A stretch of 64,000 nt of DNA from Periconia sp. R9002 (Eukaryota > Ascomycota > Dothideomycetes > Pleosporales > Periconiaceae): assembly GCA_023627715.1 (NCBI GenBank), contig JAMAHW010000007.1, forward strand, positions 124,001-188,000. Direction: 5' to 3'. The position numbers and the translations under genes are program-made. The notes under the pieces were generated by a model that made no database searches, was not told the origin of the DNA, and saw only the letters and a list, made by a program, of their open reading frames with translations. Below are positions 33,140 to 43,753 of this stretch, in pieces. How positions within the stretch are numbered: position 1 is the first letter of the stretch; each line of letters begins with the position of its first letter.

Positions 33140-34522
33140 CTACCACTTCAAATCCCTGACCACCGCCTCAAACCTCCTCAAACCCTCCTCCAGCATCCAC
33201 TGCTCCATAGTAAACACAATCCTAAACCAACCCTTCCAGACAGAATGCTCCTCCCCAGGCTGCAACACAACGCCTCCATCGAGAAATCTCGTCGCCAAAG
33301 CATACTCCCTCTCATCATCACTCACACCCACACTTTCCGGCGGCAATAAAGGCGTCAGATTGATCCACAAGAAGAATCCTGAATTTCCGCCTTCAAGATA
33401 CTTGACGCCCATCTCATTGAGCCGTTTGGTAGTGTATCTATACGCATCAGCAATGCGCTCCCGCGCCATAGCAACGTACTCCCGACACCACGTCCGATCC
33501 TCCAGCATCGCCGTCGCAATCGCCAGACTCGGACCCGACGCCCCATGGAATCGAATCACAGCCTGCACCGCCTGTCTCAGGCTGTCATTCCTACTGATCA
33601 GTACTCCGAGCTTGAGGCCCGCGGCGCCAAAGTCCTTGGAGAAGCCGTATGTGGCGTGGACGAGATTCGGGTTGATAATATCTGTAGTGTCGATGGAGAG
33701 GATCGATGTAAATGGCGGTGCGTCTGGAGCAGATGGGTTAGAGAAGACGCTGAGTGCGTAGATCTCGTCTGAGATGAGGTGCAGTGAGTGTTTTGCGCAG
33801 AAGCGCATGATGGCGACGAGGGTGGAGCGCGGATAGCATCGTCCTGAGCAGTAGGGTTAGCAATGGACCCTGGTTCATTCATCAAGTATACAGATAGACG
33901 TTGAAATGTTGATGAAGCAGAAAATGGTATATGCCGGTAAGAACGAACAGAACTTACCTAAGGGATTATGCGGATTTACAAGCAACACACACTTAACCTG
34001 CACACTTCCCTCCTTACTCCGTCTCAGCGCATCCTCAAACTTCTCCACAACCTTCTCTTCAAAGCACTCCTCATGATCCGTCTCCGCCGCAACAACACTC
34101 ACACCCGCCTCATACGCGAAATCAATCTCAAAGCGCCCGTAGTACGGCTTACTCGTTAATATTGCCTCGCCCGGCTCCGCAAGACTATACGCAAGGACAT
34201 GGTGCAACGCGGTCGCTGCCGCCATGACGCGCACTTCCTCCTCTTGCACCGGCGTGAATGGGTTAAAGTACTCGTTCACGTGTGTTGCTACGGCCTTGTT
34301 TAATGGCGGGAGGTAGCAGTACGGGTACCGGAATGCCTGGGGCGGGATGGTGACTTTATTGGCGAATGCCACGATCTCGGGTTGTACGCGAGCATTCTCT
34401 GCTGTGGCAAAGGATATGGGGCCGGAGGGATTGGTTTCTGGGTCGTAAGGCACGACTTTGGGAACGTACTTCCAGGGGGTGGAGAGGTCGGACACGTTTT
34501 TTTGGCCGCGGATCGAGAGCAT
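33140..34522 (-). CDS. Class I/II aminotransferase, ACC-synthase-like
   Basis: Model: exons 34522-33958 and 33843-33140, giving 422 residues, joined by a 114-base intron (GTAAGT donor, CAG acceptor). PLP-dependent fold type I features are visible: LLVNPHNPLGRCY (the NPxNPxG cofactor-binding motif, spanning the intron), LISDEIYALSVF (Asp and Tyr contacts to PLP), and YGFSKDFGAAGLKLGVL, where the Lys of SKD is the Schiff-base lysine. FFLWINL and FRIVF supply the C-terminal Arg contact. The arrangement is that of 1-aminocyclopropane-1-carboxylate synthase-like enzymes, which in fungi act in varied amino acid conversions and natural product routes. Substrate not predictable. The start at 34522 avoids a Lys-rich leader encoded by a poly-T tract. 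Confidence 0.9.
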
Positions 34523-35313
34523 CCTAGTTTTCTTTTCTTTTTTTTCCTTTTTTTTTCTTTTTTTTTTTTTTTGCTGTTTTGAAAGAGTCAATGTAACTCT
34601 AAGATTCCTGGTTCGTGTCCTGCTAGTTGATTGATTGATTGATCGATTATTAGATCCTACACGGTTTCTGCCGCGATTTCTGCGCAGCTATGCCCGGTGA
34701 GGTTGATCCGCTCCGCCCCACTTCACCCAGTAAAATAAGACTATCCGTCCCTAGAACCTACCCGTTTTCCCTCCACCACTATCTAAATATGCTAGCTATA
34801 TTTTGGGGGTTTGGTGCAAAAGTGTCTCATTACCCTGTGTGTCTCGCTTCGCAGTGGGTGACGTTACATTAGCATCCGAGAAGGTCGTCAACAACCCCTT
34901 TCCTCGCTTACATACATACAAAACATCCTGCATACCTACATACATATACTAACTAATAGAAACCGACATCATATGGCGACTTCGTCTAGAGTACATATAT
35001 TCTGAAGTAGAGAAAAGAAAAGGAAAGTTATGACGATCGCACCCCGCTTTTCCACTCACTTCATCCCTGATCGTGTCACGTGATCAAACCGGAACGAGGG
35101 AGATTCACGTATGCTAGATGTATACCATGGACCTCCTATTAAACCGCTATATCAGGGATTAAAAGAACCGATTATCACAGATCACATCTTGTACAAACAC
35201 CTCGATCACTTACGTACGAAACGCAGAGAAACTTGAAGAAGAAAAGGTCCATCCTTAACATTTGAAAATATCCTACAAGACGTCCACTTTTACTGTCTGC
35301 TACTCCCAACTCT
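34523..35313. other. Intergenic with poly-T tract
   Basis: Directly upstream of the aminotransferase start lies a tract of almost pure T on the plus strand (about 34530-34572), i.e. an A-tract in its leader. GATT microsatellite at 34623-34645. The remainder is promoter for the aminotransferase and 3' flank of the dehydrogenase; no gene seen. Confidence 0.5.
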
Positions 35314-36326
35314 CTAAGTCCCCGCCTGGATCAGATACCCTCCATCAACAGTTACTGTCTGACCGTTCAAATACTGACACCCAACCACAAACAAAATCGC
35401 CGCCGCCATATCCCTATCATTCCCCGGCCTCTGAGCCGGCAAACCCTCCTTCGCCTCCTTAGGCATCTCACTCTTCTGATTTTCCCCGCTCTCCTGCGTC
35501 GTCATCTCGCTCGGGAACACCCCAGGCGCGATACTATTAATCCGGATCTTGAAGCCGGCTTTGGCGATCTCCGCCGCGAGCATCTTGTTGAGGTGCACGG
35601 CGGCGCCTTTGCTCGCGTTGTACGAGAAGTGGGCCTGCGAAATGCGTAGTAGGCCGCTGATGGAGCTGATGTTGACTACGGTGCCCGAGTAGCCGTGCGT
35701 GTGCTCGGTCGCTTTTTGGAGGAGCGGGAGGAAGCCTGTGGTGAGGAGGTATGGGCCTACGACGTTGGTGGCGTATTCGGACGTCCATTCTTCGACGGTG
35801 GTGGGTTTGAAGAGGTTCTCGCGGAGGGCTTCGGGGGTGTCGGCTGTGGTTTGGGTTTTTGGGGCTGCGATGCCTGTATTGTGGGTAGGAAGTTAGTTAA
35901 ATGTAACTAGGGTGGTTACGGTACATGATCAGTGTCTCGATAACAAACGACTGTGTACATACCGGCGTTGTTTACAAGTATGTCGAGGTGGGATTCTTTA
36001 GATTCGATAGTCTTGACGATTTTTCTGGGTGGGAATGGTTAGATTTTGGGTTTTTGGAACATCAACATTGAAACTTACTCTACACCCTCTTTCGTGCTCA
36101 CATCTCCGGTGAACGGAATGATCTGTCCAGCAATGTCCTGGCCATGGTACTTGACCACATTCTCCAGCTTTTCCTCTGTCCGTCCCACAATGTAAACTTT
36201 GGCACCATTCACAGCCAGCGTCTGCGTGATCATCAAGCCAATTCCCGACCCTCCGCCCGTCACGAGGGCGATCTTGTCTTTGACATCAAAGACCTTGTTA
36301 ATGAGGAGATCGGCGTTATTAGACAT
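35314..36326 (-). CDS. Short-chain dehydrogenase/reductase (classical SDR)
   Basis: Model: exons 36326-36079, 36024-35963 and 35873-35314, giving 289 residues. Introns carry GTAAGT and GTATGT donors. The Rossmann motif TGGGSGIG (about 24-31) follows KIALV. LDILVNNAG, spanning the second intron, is the structural NNAG motif. NISSISG contains the catalytic Ser, and YNASKGAAVH the Tyr-x-x-x-Lys. INSIAPGVFPSEM and LFVVGCQYLNGQTVTVDGG complete the C-terminus as in fungal 3-oxoacyl-ACP-reductase-like SDRs. It should reduce or oxidise a carbonyl/alcohol with NAD(P)H. Substrate unknown; it neighbours the aminotransferase but this alone does not establish a pathway. No peroxisomal or mitochondrial signal is obvious. 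Confidence 0.92.
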
Positions 36327-37068
36327 GGTATGTAGCCCTGATATTTGGTGACGACTTGAGGTATTCTTGTTCCCGGTACGGGTATTTGGGCGATAAATCG
36401 TGAATTGAGTGGAAGATTTGAGAAATGTGATATGCTTATGAGTGGAAGGGTTATGGTATGTAGATATAGAAGAGCTAGCAGACACGAATGGGACACTGCA
36501 TTTACGGTGACGGGGATTGACGTCACGTATAATTCTGCTAAACACACGTGTCCCAGGCGTCAGAGAAGTAATGGAGCAATTGGACGTGAGCATGAGGGGC
36601 AATTGGCTAATAACAATGGAGAAAATGTGAGATGCAGCTTGAGTGGGCGTGTTGTGTATTGGGGAATACTAGATGCGATTATGCCAGTGAGCAGGGGTCA
36701 GGCGGAGACGCGTGAGGGATTCCGAGAAACGTTATGATTACACAATCGCCTAAATAAAGTTGAATCGCGATCGCTCTAAGACATTGGTCAATCATTTGTT
36801 CTGCTGTGGATAGCAAAAACATTTGTGATAGAAAGAAATGTTGGGCGCAGTCATGCACGCTGCGTCGCGGTACATCGTATGAGACGGCAATTTTTCAACA
36901 TCATGACTAAAATTAGAAATGTTCCTCAATACTTCAATTTTTTTTTGAAATGACAATGTCTTTCATTCATGCTGATTCTAAAAACTTGCGCGCAATCAGC
37001 CACAATCACACAGCTGTCCTTTCCAGCCCATCCCACCCTCGCAGTCCCATTATGCAAGGAAAATCCCG
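36327..37068. other. Intergenic, no gene recognised
   Basis: Promoter of the dehydrogenase and 3' flank of the coiled-coil gene. Contains a CACGTGTCC near 36545. Short frames only. Confidence 0.4.
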
Positions 37069-40000
37069 TCAACCCGCATTCAGAATCGACTTCAACTCTT
37101 CAATCTCCTTGACCTTTTCCTCAATCTCGTCCTTCAAAGCCACAATCTGCTTTACATCCTCATCCAACTCTTCTTCCATCTCTCGAACCGCAATGTTGCG
37201 CTCCTCTAGTTGTATGTCGCGTTTGTGAGCCTCCTTCTTTAGTGATATGATCGTTTTATCCCGGATCTCAATCTTCTTCTTCGCATCCATGGCTTCCGTA
37301 TCCACTGCCGAGACCTTGTTCTCCAGCTTCCTGATCTGGTACTCTCGTTCAGAGAGTTGGCTTTGCAGACCGGAAATCTGATCGGCGTATTTGGCGTCGA
37401 ACTCGTCCCGGAGCGCAGCACGCTTTTCATCGAGTTGTTGGGCTACTTCGCTTCGGAGACGTTGCTCATCCTTGGATAATTTCTTGCAGTAGCTGATCTC
37501 CTTCTCTTCCCATTTCTTGTTGAATTCGGCATCCATGTGGGCTTGAAGTTCGCGCTCCGACTTCCACAATCTATCCTTGAGCTTCTTGTCGAAGGTTTCT
37601 TCATGATCCTTCGTGAGCTGTTTCATGTCGCGTTCGAGTTTTGTAATCGTGAAATTCTTTTCGTTGCATTTGTCCTCTAGCTTTTGCTTGGTTTGGGTAA
37701 GAGTTTCGAGTTTGCGGCGCGAGTTTTCCAGGTCTTTCTTGAGACTCTTGATTTCCGCTTGAAGTTTCTTCTCCATTTCCTTGAGCTTGGATTGATCTTG
37801 CTTCTGGATATTCTTGATTTCTGACTGGTGTTGCTTTCGTGTGTCATCAATCTGCTTGTCGGATGCAACCTTGTTGGCAAGAAGCTGGTTCTTGAGATCA
37901 GTATTTTTTTGATTCTCATTGGTGATACGAGCCTCTAAGTCCTCAATGGTGCGCAAGTTCTGACGGCGCTCGGTTTCGAACTTTTGCTGGTTTAATTCCG
38001 TCTGCTCGTCATGCTTCCGGTGGGCTTCTGTGAGCTGCTGTTTGAGCGTTGCCAGAGCTACTCTTTGTCGTTCGAAGGCTTCATCCACTTCTTTGTCTTG
38101 GTACGCATTAGCAGTATTGAATGCCAGCTTCGCCTCCTCAATCTTATCATTAAGCCTTCGGATCTCTAGTCCTTGTTCGTTGGCTATGCGGGCTGCTATT
38201 TCGGATTTGTTAAGAAGTATAGTATTCCCAGCTTTGAGCTTTTCATTTTCGATTGTAATAGCGTTATACCGGTCAATCAATCTGTTATGTTCGACGATCT
38301 TCTCGTTCGCTGTCTTCTCGTTCGCTGTCTTATTATGCGTGCGAAGGGATGCATTTTCCTGTTTGAGTTGGGTGTTTTCAGATGAGATATCATGGAGCTG
38401 TTTATCCAATCTGCTATACTGCTCATTGGCCTTCTCTTCCACCGCATTTAAACGATTGTGAAGAGATACATTCTCATTTTTGAGTCTGGTGTTTTCCGAT
38501 GTAACAGTATGAAGCTGTCCGACCAAACTGGTATTATCTTCGCGAGCTTTCTTATCTGTCTCGCTAGAATGAGCACGAAGCGAAGCGATCTCACCTTTGA
38601 GCTCTTCATTTTCTGACATGAGACTGTTAAGCTGTCCATTCAACCTGACGATGTACTCGTTAGCCTCCTTGTCTGCTAACACAGAATCGTTAAGGATAGA
38701 AATATTCTCTTCCTTGAGCTTCTTGTAGTCTGCCTGGAGACTCTCCAGCTGCTGCAACAATTTTGCATGCTCGGTGCTAACATGGGTACGAAGTGAAGTA
38801 TTTTCATTTTCCAGCTTCTCATATTGCTCAGTAAGCTTGCTTAGCTGCTGGAACAGTGTAGCTTGGTCGTTGGCCTGACGGTCTGTTTTGTCAGTGCGAG
38901 CAAGGAGAGAAGTATTTTGCGCAGTAAGCTCATCGTTCTTGGCAGCAAGTTCATTCTTTTCTGCGGTAAGCTGATCAAACTTGTCGGCACACCCGTCGAC
39001 TGAAAGTTCCTCAATTTGATCACGGCGCTGTTTCAATTCCTGTTCCTGCCTTTTGATCAGTTTTTGCGCAAGGATATACTTTCCGGTCTCCGGATGAAGA
39101 AGCTCGCCCAGTTTATTTTCCAGCATAGAGATATCATCAACCTCAATAGGAACATCGTCGGCATCCTCAAGGCCTGCCCTTTGATGATAACGCCAGTTAC
39201 GGGTCTGAGCCAGGGTCAGAACAGTGTTCTTAAAGGCAGCATCTCTTTCTGGGTTAGCTATACGATGCTGCAGGTCGCGGTTAGTGGTCTCGGAAAAATC
39301 AATACTTTCATCGACATCATCCTTTGCTTCGTGCAGCCTCCTGTATCGCTTCTCCAAAGCTATGAGCTGTCGCTTGTGATTATCTGCATCGGTTTCCGTG
39401 TTAGCTAACTGCTCGCGAAGTTCCGAGAGCTGCTCCATCAACGACTTAATCTTATACCGATGGCCCGCTTCGTTGTCCTCGAGCGCGTCTAGCTTGTTGA
39501 TTAGTACATTTTTCTCCTGGGTGAGAACATCGACATCTCGGATGTTTTGTGGATCTGCGAGTCCACTTAAGTCTAACGTGGGCATCTTGAACATACCATT
39601 CGTTATCTCATTGGCTTGTTCACTTATGGTCCTTTGAAGACTGGATATATGTTTCTCATGCTGCTTCATCTGTTCGCGGCATTGCTGCAGCTGGCTTGTC
39701 AATGCAAGGACTTTTTCTTCCTTCGCGTTCAAGATTGTCTTGCACTCGTCCAGCAGTCCCTTATTGAGATCTGCCGTCATCTTAGAATCTTCGATAGCGA
39801 CTTGTAGTTTTTTTAGGGCCTGTGATTTGTCTCCTAGCTCATTTTGGGTCCGGTTCAGAAGTTCCTTGGTGGATTTCTCAGTTTGCTGCAATCTTTCTAG
39901 TTCGTGCTCCAGAGCCTGAACCATGCTTTTATTGAAATCAGCTTCCATTTGCACATCTTCCATGTTTTTTCCTCCCATCGTGGGTGTCAGCGAGCTCGTC

Positions 40001-40254
40001 GGTGAGGTGAGGCGATGGATAGCGTTCTTTACTGACGGTTTTGCATAGCCGGATGACAAACGGAAAGCGCGGGTTGCAGACTGCGCCAGAGATTGGATCG
40101 AAGCTCTCGGTGTTGCATTGTCGTTCTCTCGTATGGTCACATCGGATGGAAACCTAGCCGCCGGCGGTGGTTTTGCTGTTATGTAGGATATTGTCTGTTG
40201 GTGCTGCTCCTGTTGTTGATTAGATGGCTTCTTGCCATTGAACATTGAGAACAT
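37069..40254 (-). CDS. Long coiled-coil protein with 39-residue repeats
   Basis: A single exon of 1061 residues. A short Gln-rich N-terminus (MFSMFNGKKPSNQQQ) and a Ser/Thr-rich segment (to about 100) precede almost continuous heptad-rich coiled coil rich in Glu, Lys, Gln and Leu. Between about residues 450 and 700 a unit of about 39 residues recurs: each begins like ENxSLRxH or ENISILND, continues with KANE/KAREDN, and ends SENxxLK. At least six units are recognisable. No motor, membrane or zinc domain is seen. The protein resembles myosin-tail or tether-type proteins only by composition. A scaffold role at a cytoskeletal, spindle-pole or septal structure is possible but not supported by a specific motif. 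Confidence 0.85.
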   Translation of the reverse strand: MFSMFNGKKPSNQQQEQHQQTISYITAKPPPAARFPSDVTIRENDNATPRASIQSLAQSATRAFRLSSGYAKPSVKNAIHRLTSPTSSLTPTMGGKNMEDVQMEADFNKSMVQALEHELERLQQTEKSTKELLNRTQNELGDKSQALKKLQVAIEDSKMTADLNKGLLDECKTILNAKEEKVLALTSQLQQCREQMKQHEKHISSLQRTISEQANEITNGMFKMPTLDLSGLADPQNIRDVDVLTQEKNVLINKLDALEDNEAGHRYKIKSLMEQLSELREQLANTETDADNHKRQLIALEKRYRRLHEAKDDVDESIDFSETTNRDLQHRIANPERDAAFKNTVLTLAQTRNWRYHQRAGLEDADDVPIEVDDISMLENKLGELLHPETGKYILAQKLIKRQEQELKQRRDQIEELSVDGCADKFDQLTAEKNELAAKNDELTAQNTSLLARTDKTDRQANDQATLFQQLSKLTEQYEKLENENTSLRTHVSTEHAKLLQQLESLQADYKKLKEENISILNDSVLADKEANEYIVRLNGQLNSLMSENEELKGEIASLRAHSSETDKKAREDNTSLVGQLHTVTSENTRLKNENVSLHNRLNAVEEKANEQYSRLDKQLHDISSENTQLKQENASLRTHNKTANEKTANEKIVEHNRLIDRYNAITIENEKLKAGNTILLNKSEIAARIANEQGLEIRRLNDKIEEAKLAFNTANAYQDKEVDEAFERQRVALATLKQQLTEAHRKHDEQTELNQQKFETERRQNLRTIEDLEARITNENQKNTDLKNQLLANKVASDKQIDDTRKQHQSEIKNIQKQDQSKLKEMEKKLQAEIKSLKKDLENSRRKLETLTQTKQKLEDKCNEKNFTITKLERDMKQLTKDHEETFDKKLKDRLWKSERELQAHMDAEFNKKWEEKEISYCKKLSKDEQRLRSEVAQQLDEKRAALRDEFDAKYADQISGLQSQLSEREYQIRKLENKVSAVDTEAMDAKKKIEIRDKTIISLKKEAHKRDIQLEERNIAVREMEEELDEDVKQIVALKDEIEEKVKEIEELKSILNAG

Positions 40255-40594
40255 CGCTGCGTTTGTGAGTGCTTAGTCTAGCGTAAGAAACTAGCTATCG
40301 ATCATGCCAAAGTTCAAAGATTGGTCTGCCGAAATTGTGAAAAAAAAACAGCACTATGAATTTAAATCGACGGAATAATCAAACGGGAACATTGTGATGA
40401 AGACAAGCAGCAATCCATTGTGTGACAATCGGAGACAAAGAGACGAATGAGGTAGCGTGATGGGAGTCCAGAAGGGAAAAAATATGGTATTGCTGTTTTC
40501 CATCATAGTACACATATACAATGCGTCGATGCTTCAATTCTAGTCATCGGCGCCGTCGGAACTTCTGCATCTTCCTTCCAGCCCGTTCGTCGAC
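40255..40594. other. Intergenic, promoter of the coiled-coil gene
   Basis: 340 bases with a poly-A run near 40340 and no coding signal. Confidence 0.5.
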
Positions 40595-41113
40595 TTATAT
40601 CGTTGATTTAACGAGATCAGTGACCTGCTGCTCGATCGTCTTATCGTCCAAGCCCTTCAATGAGATCATCTTCTCCTTTCCGAAGTCTGCCATGCACAAT
40701 GTCAGCATTGTTCCTTTGTCCGTTTTCGACGACCGAAAGGGGAAAGTGATTGTGGAGAGCAATCGGAATAGAATGTCATGACTTGTCTGGTATGAACGCA
40801 CCGTATCTCGCATACACCTTGGGCTCGATGCCGGCCGCTTCTCGAATCATAATGGGGGTGTGCGGGTTGTGCTTCTTCATCGTGGGGTATGACTTGGTGA
40901 GGAAGTTCCTAAGCAGCATTAGCATATATTCACCCCCTCCGCAATCATGATCAAGCGGCGATAGCCGTGTGATATGTCCTATGCCGTCGTGGGGATCGTC
41001 GGATGGATGGGGAGGCGCATCGCATACCTTGTGGCGGCACTCTGTTCGCTCGTCTGGCAAAACAAAAACCTCAATTCCTTGAGACCTTTCGCGAATCCAT
41101 ATTTGGAGGCCAT
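40595..41113 (-). CDS. NADH:ubiquinone oxidoreductase B8 subunit (NDUFA2 type)
   Basis: Model: exons 41113-41028, 40908-40802 and 40686-40595, giving 94 residues, the size of the fungal 10.5-kDa complex I subunit. The start is MASKYGFAKGLKELRFLFCQ, followed by SEQSAATRNFLTKSYPTMKK and HNPHTPIMIREAAG, then KVYARYDFGKEKMISL. This is the L51/S25/CI-B8 thioredoxin-like domain. The protein is an accessory subunit on the matrix arm of mitochondrial complex I. No cleavable presequence is expected for this subunit. It is transcribed divergently from the mitochondrial pyruvate carrier gene with 349 bases between the start codons. Confidence 0.93.
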
Positions 41114-41462
41114 TTTGTATGCGTGTATGTGTTTTCAGCCCGTGGTTCGTCTGGCGCTAGGTCGTCGGTCGTCTTCGTCGTCGTCAAAAGTGTCGCGGGC
41201 GAGCTCAAAGCTCAAAGCACAGACCTGAGCAGCCAATCGGACAGTAGCCGATAATATGCCGACGCCGTCATTCCTCTGAACCCTCCGCTCTCCATTTGGT
41301 TATTACAGGCCCGACAACGGCGAAAGGTCAATCAATTCCTGCTTTTGCTGCTCAACTTCCACCTCACCCATCTCCCCTCCACCCCCAATTCGACTCCTCT
41401 TCGATACCCGTCGAGTCGCCGCAGAAAAGGGAATCAGCGAGAACATCCACAAATCGCCGAAC
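41114..41462. promoter_or_regulatory. Divergent promoter of complex I B8 and pyruvate carrier genes
   Basis: The 349 bases between the two start codons serve two nuclear genes for mitochondrial proteins. A CCAAT box lies at 41233-41237 in the context AGCCAATCGG, near the B8 side. The fungal CCAAT-binding (HAP) complex controls many respiratory genes, so shared control is plausible. No TATA box is obvious. Confidence 0.55.
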
Positions 41463-42098
41463 ATGTCTTTCCGCCCGGGATCCCGCATCTTCAGCGCTTT
41501 TCGCCCATATTTCGGCCAGCCGCTGCTGCGACGTCGCGTAGGGACCTCCGCTGCCCCCGAACAAAGTGGATTTTCGAAGCTATGGAACAGCAAAGTCGGT
41601 CCTAAGACGGTGCACTTCTGGTACGTACATACCATTCATTCTCTAGCTACTTGTGCTTGCATAGCTCCGATCGCAAACGGCTCCCCGCACGATACTATGA
41701 GTCGTCGCGAACATAAAACTCAATTATGAGCAAGCAAAGCAACTGCTGACAACAAACCCAACACACACAGGGCACCGATCATGAAGTGGGGTCTCGTCAT
41801 CGCCGGCGCATCCGACTTTGCGCGCCCCGCCGATCAGCTCTCGCTTTCCCAGAACGCAGCCCTCATGTCGACAGGTGCCATTTGGACACGTTGGTGCTTT
41901 ATCATCCGCCCGCAGAACATGTTCTTGGCTGCCGTAAACTTTTTCCTCTTCATGGTTGGCGCTACCCAGGTTGGCAGGATACTTATGTACCGACGCAGCC
42001 TTAAGGACGCCGAGGGTCAGCTCAAAGGCGAGGGAAAGGTGCTGCAGAGCGAGCTAAAGGAGGTGGCTGAGAAGGCTGAGAACAAGATTAAGGCTTGA
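41463..42098 (+). CDS. Mitochondrial pyruvate carrier subunit (MPC2 type)
   Basis: Model: exons 41463-41620 and 41771-42098, giving 161 residues, joined by a 150-base intron (GTACGT donor, CACAG acceptor). The N-terminus MSFRPGSRIFSAFRPYFG is Arg- and Ser-rich, suited to mitochondrial import. The MPC core follows: SKVGPKTVHFWAPIMKWGL, IAGASDFARPADQLS, and STGAIWTRWCFIIRPQNMFL with AAVNFFLFMVGATQVGR. Together these give two or three inner-membrane helices. MPC1/MPC2 heterodimers import pyruvate into the matrix. A charged helical tail, KDAEGQLKGEGKVLQSELKE, extends beyond the usual yeast C-terminus. Confidence 0.94.
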
Positions 42099-42718
42099 TC
42101 TTATGTCATTTTTTCTGGGAAGGGGTGGAGGCGGGCATACACGAAAGAAGGTGAAAATGCCGGATTTTCGGGATGATGGTATGCCTTTCCGGTGAGAATT
42201 TAGGGCTGCGATTTTGAAGATTCCTTCGAAACAACAATTATCACTGTAAAATATCTATTAAGTACCTAGTCATCAAAAAGAATACACAGTTACAACCTAA
42301 TGGAGTTACTAATAGTTTATTGCATTACACCGAGTCCGTTTCGACTACAATACCATGGGCCATTCTTTGCCGCTTCCTTTTCCTATAGATTTCTGGGAAC
42401 ATTCAAGGTATTTAAATAAAGAGATTCGGCCTTCTTGCGGCGATTATGTTGAATCGCAATTAGTATTCTACTTACGCAGACTTTGCTGTTTTCCTTCATG
42501 GCAACCATTATTCATTTAACATAACATAGAAGGTATGCAGCTATAGATATGTACACCTAATCCCTTGCAGTCTCTTAAGATCCCAGTTGTTAAGTGGAAC
42601 ATCTCTTAGAGCGAGAACATCCACCAGTAAATCTCAGGAAGCCGACGGGCAATGACTCAAACCCGAACAACTCGCACTGCATACTTCTCAATCATCAGCA
42701 CAGCATCAACCTACGTAC
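42099..42718. other. Intergenic, no gene recognised
   Basis: AT-rich 3' flank of the carrier gene. A possible unit boundary before the pseudogene region. Confidence 0.4.
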
Positions 42719-43230
42719 TCAGAAACACAAACCATCAGTCGAACTACTGCCCGTTATTTGCATCTTGTACCTCGATATGGCGTTCCACCTCTTTACGTCG
42801 TATGAGACAGAAAACCGCCTAGAAAAAGGATTTTTGTTCGTCTTTGCTTCAACCTCCCTTATCTTTCCAGCTTTGAGGTCGTCAGAGGTGACAGTCTCCT
42901 CCACCATACCTCCATCCATAGGCAGGGAATACAAATCACCCAGTATACGGGACTGTTCTTTCAACAGTGCGGTCCGTCCGTATTGCAATTCGGGGAACGA
43001 GGTCAGAGCGTAGTCGAGAGCTTCGAGGTCTACAGATGATGCTGTAGATAGAATCGTTGACAGTAGAGTTGAAACCGTGACAGCGTCCTCGAGAGCCATT
43101 CCCGCACCTTGTCCACAGGCTGAAAATCAGTGCTTGCGTTGCAGGCAATCAAAGAACAACCTACCCACAGAAACAGTGGCATAGAGTGGGTGGGTGGGTG
43201 GCGTCTCTAACAAGCACCACTCTCAGGTGC
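42719..43230 (-). pseudogene. FAD-dependent monooxygenase C-terminal remnant
   Basis: On the minus strand 43225-43170 reads RVVLVRDATHPP in one frame. After a possible intron (GTAGGT donor, TTTCAG acceptor near 43120), 43118-42719 reads ACGQGAGMALEDAVTVSTLL and continues to a stop at 42719. These are the GDxxHPxxP..GQGAGxAxEDA motifs near the C-terminus of salicylate-hydroxylase-like FAD monooxygenases. Upstream the reading frame is broken: TAG immediately precedes the RVVLV segment, and no N-terminal FAD-binding GxGxxG part is found before 43750. The HPTLP part is also out of frame. It is a decayed fragment. Confidence 0.6.
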
Positions 43231-43753
43231 TATCTTTGACCCACTGCTCTGCTCAGACATATCCACCTCGAACTACAGTCCATTAAACGTAATCCTCTAC
43301 CAATCAAACCAACTCCAAGTCATCACGGAGCTTATAAACCCCCCCTCCCCCATTCAAAGTTATATATAAATGGCGTCGAGTATAACTACAGACCAATACC
43401 TGAACAATCCAACGATGACAGCGTGAGCTACGCCGTGTACAACCAAACCAACACTCCCCCATCCCCTGGGAATGAATCGATTTGCTGGATATGCTGAGCA
43501 CGATAGAATGATGAGGATTTTTTTTGGTCCGGTTTTGAGGGGGATTCGGCGGCTGCAACTGCGGTGTGTTTGTACTCGGGTCGATGTGGAGGGCGCGTGA
43601 GGGGTTGCGGCGTACAGGGAGGGTTTTGAGAGTGATATGTATTGAAGTGATGGCCCGGAGTCTTTTTCTTCTTCTTTCTCTACATTCTACGTAAGACGAA
43701 TATTCCGAATATTCATTTTAAACTCGTGGCGGTCCTAAACATTCTACAACACC
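43231..43753. other. Intergenic between two gene remnants
   Basis: No N-terminal half of the monooxygenase is visible here. A CT-rich leader and the ACACCATG start context of the truncated methyltransferase lie at the right end. Confidence 0.4.

Noticed and set aside
34530..34591. Lys-rich N-terminal extension of the aminotransferase
   Set aside because: Encoded by a poly-T tract in the leader. The ATG at 34522 gives the expected family start.
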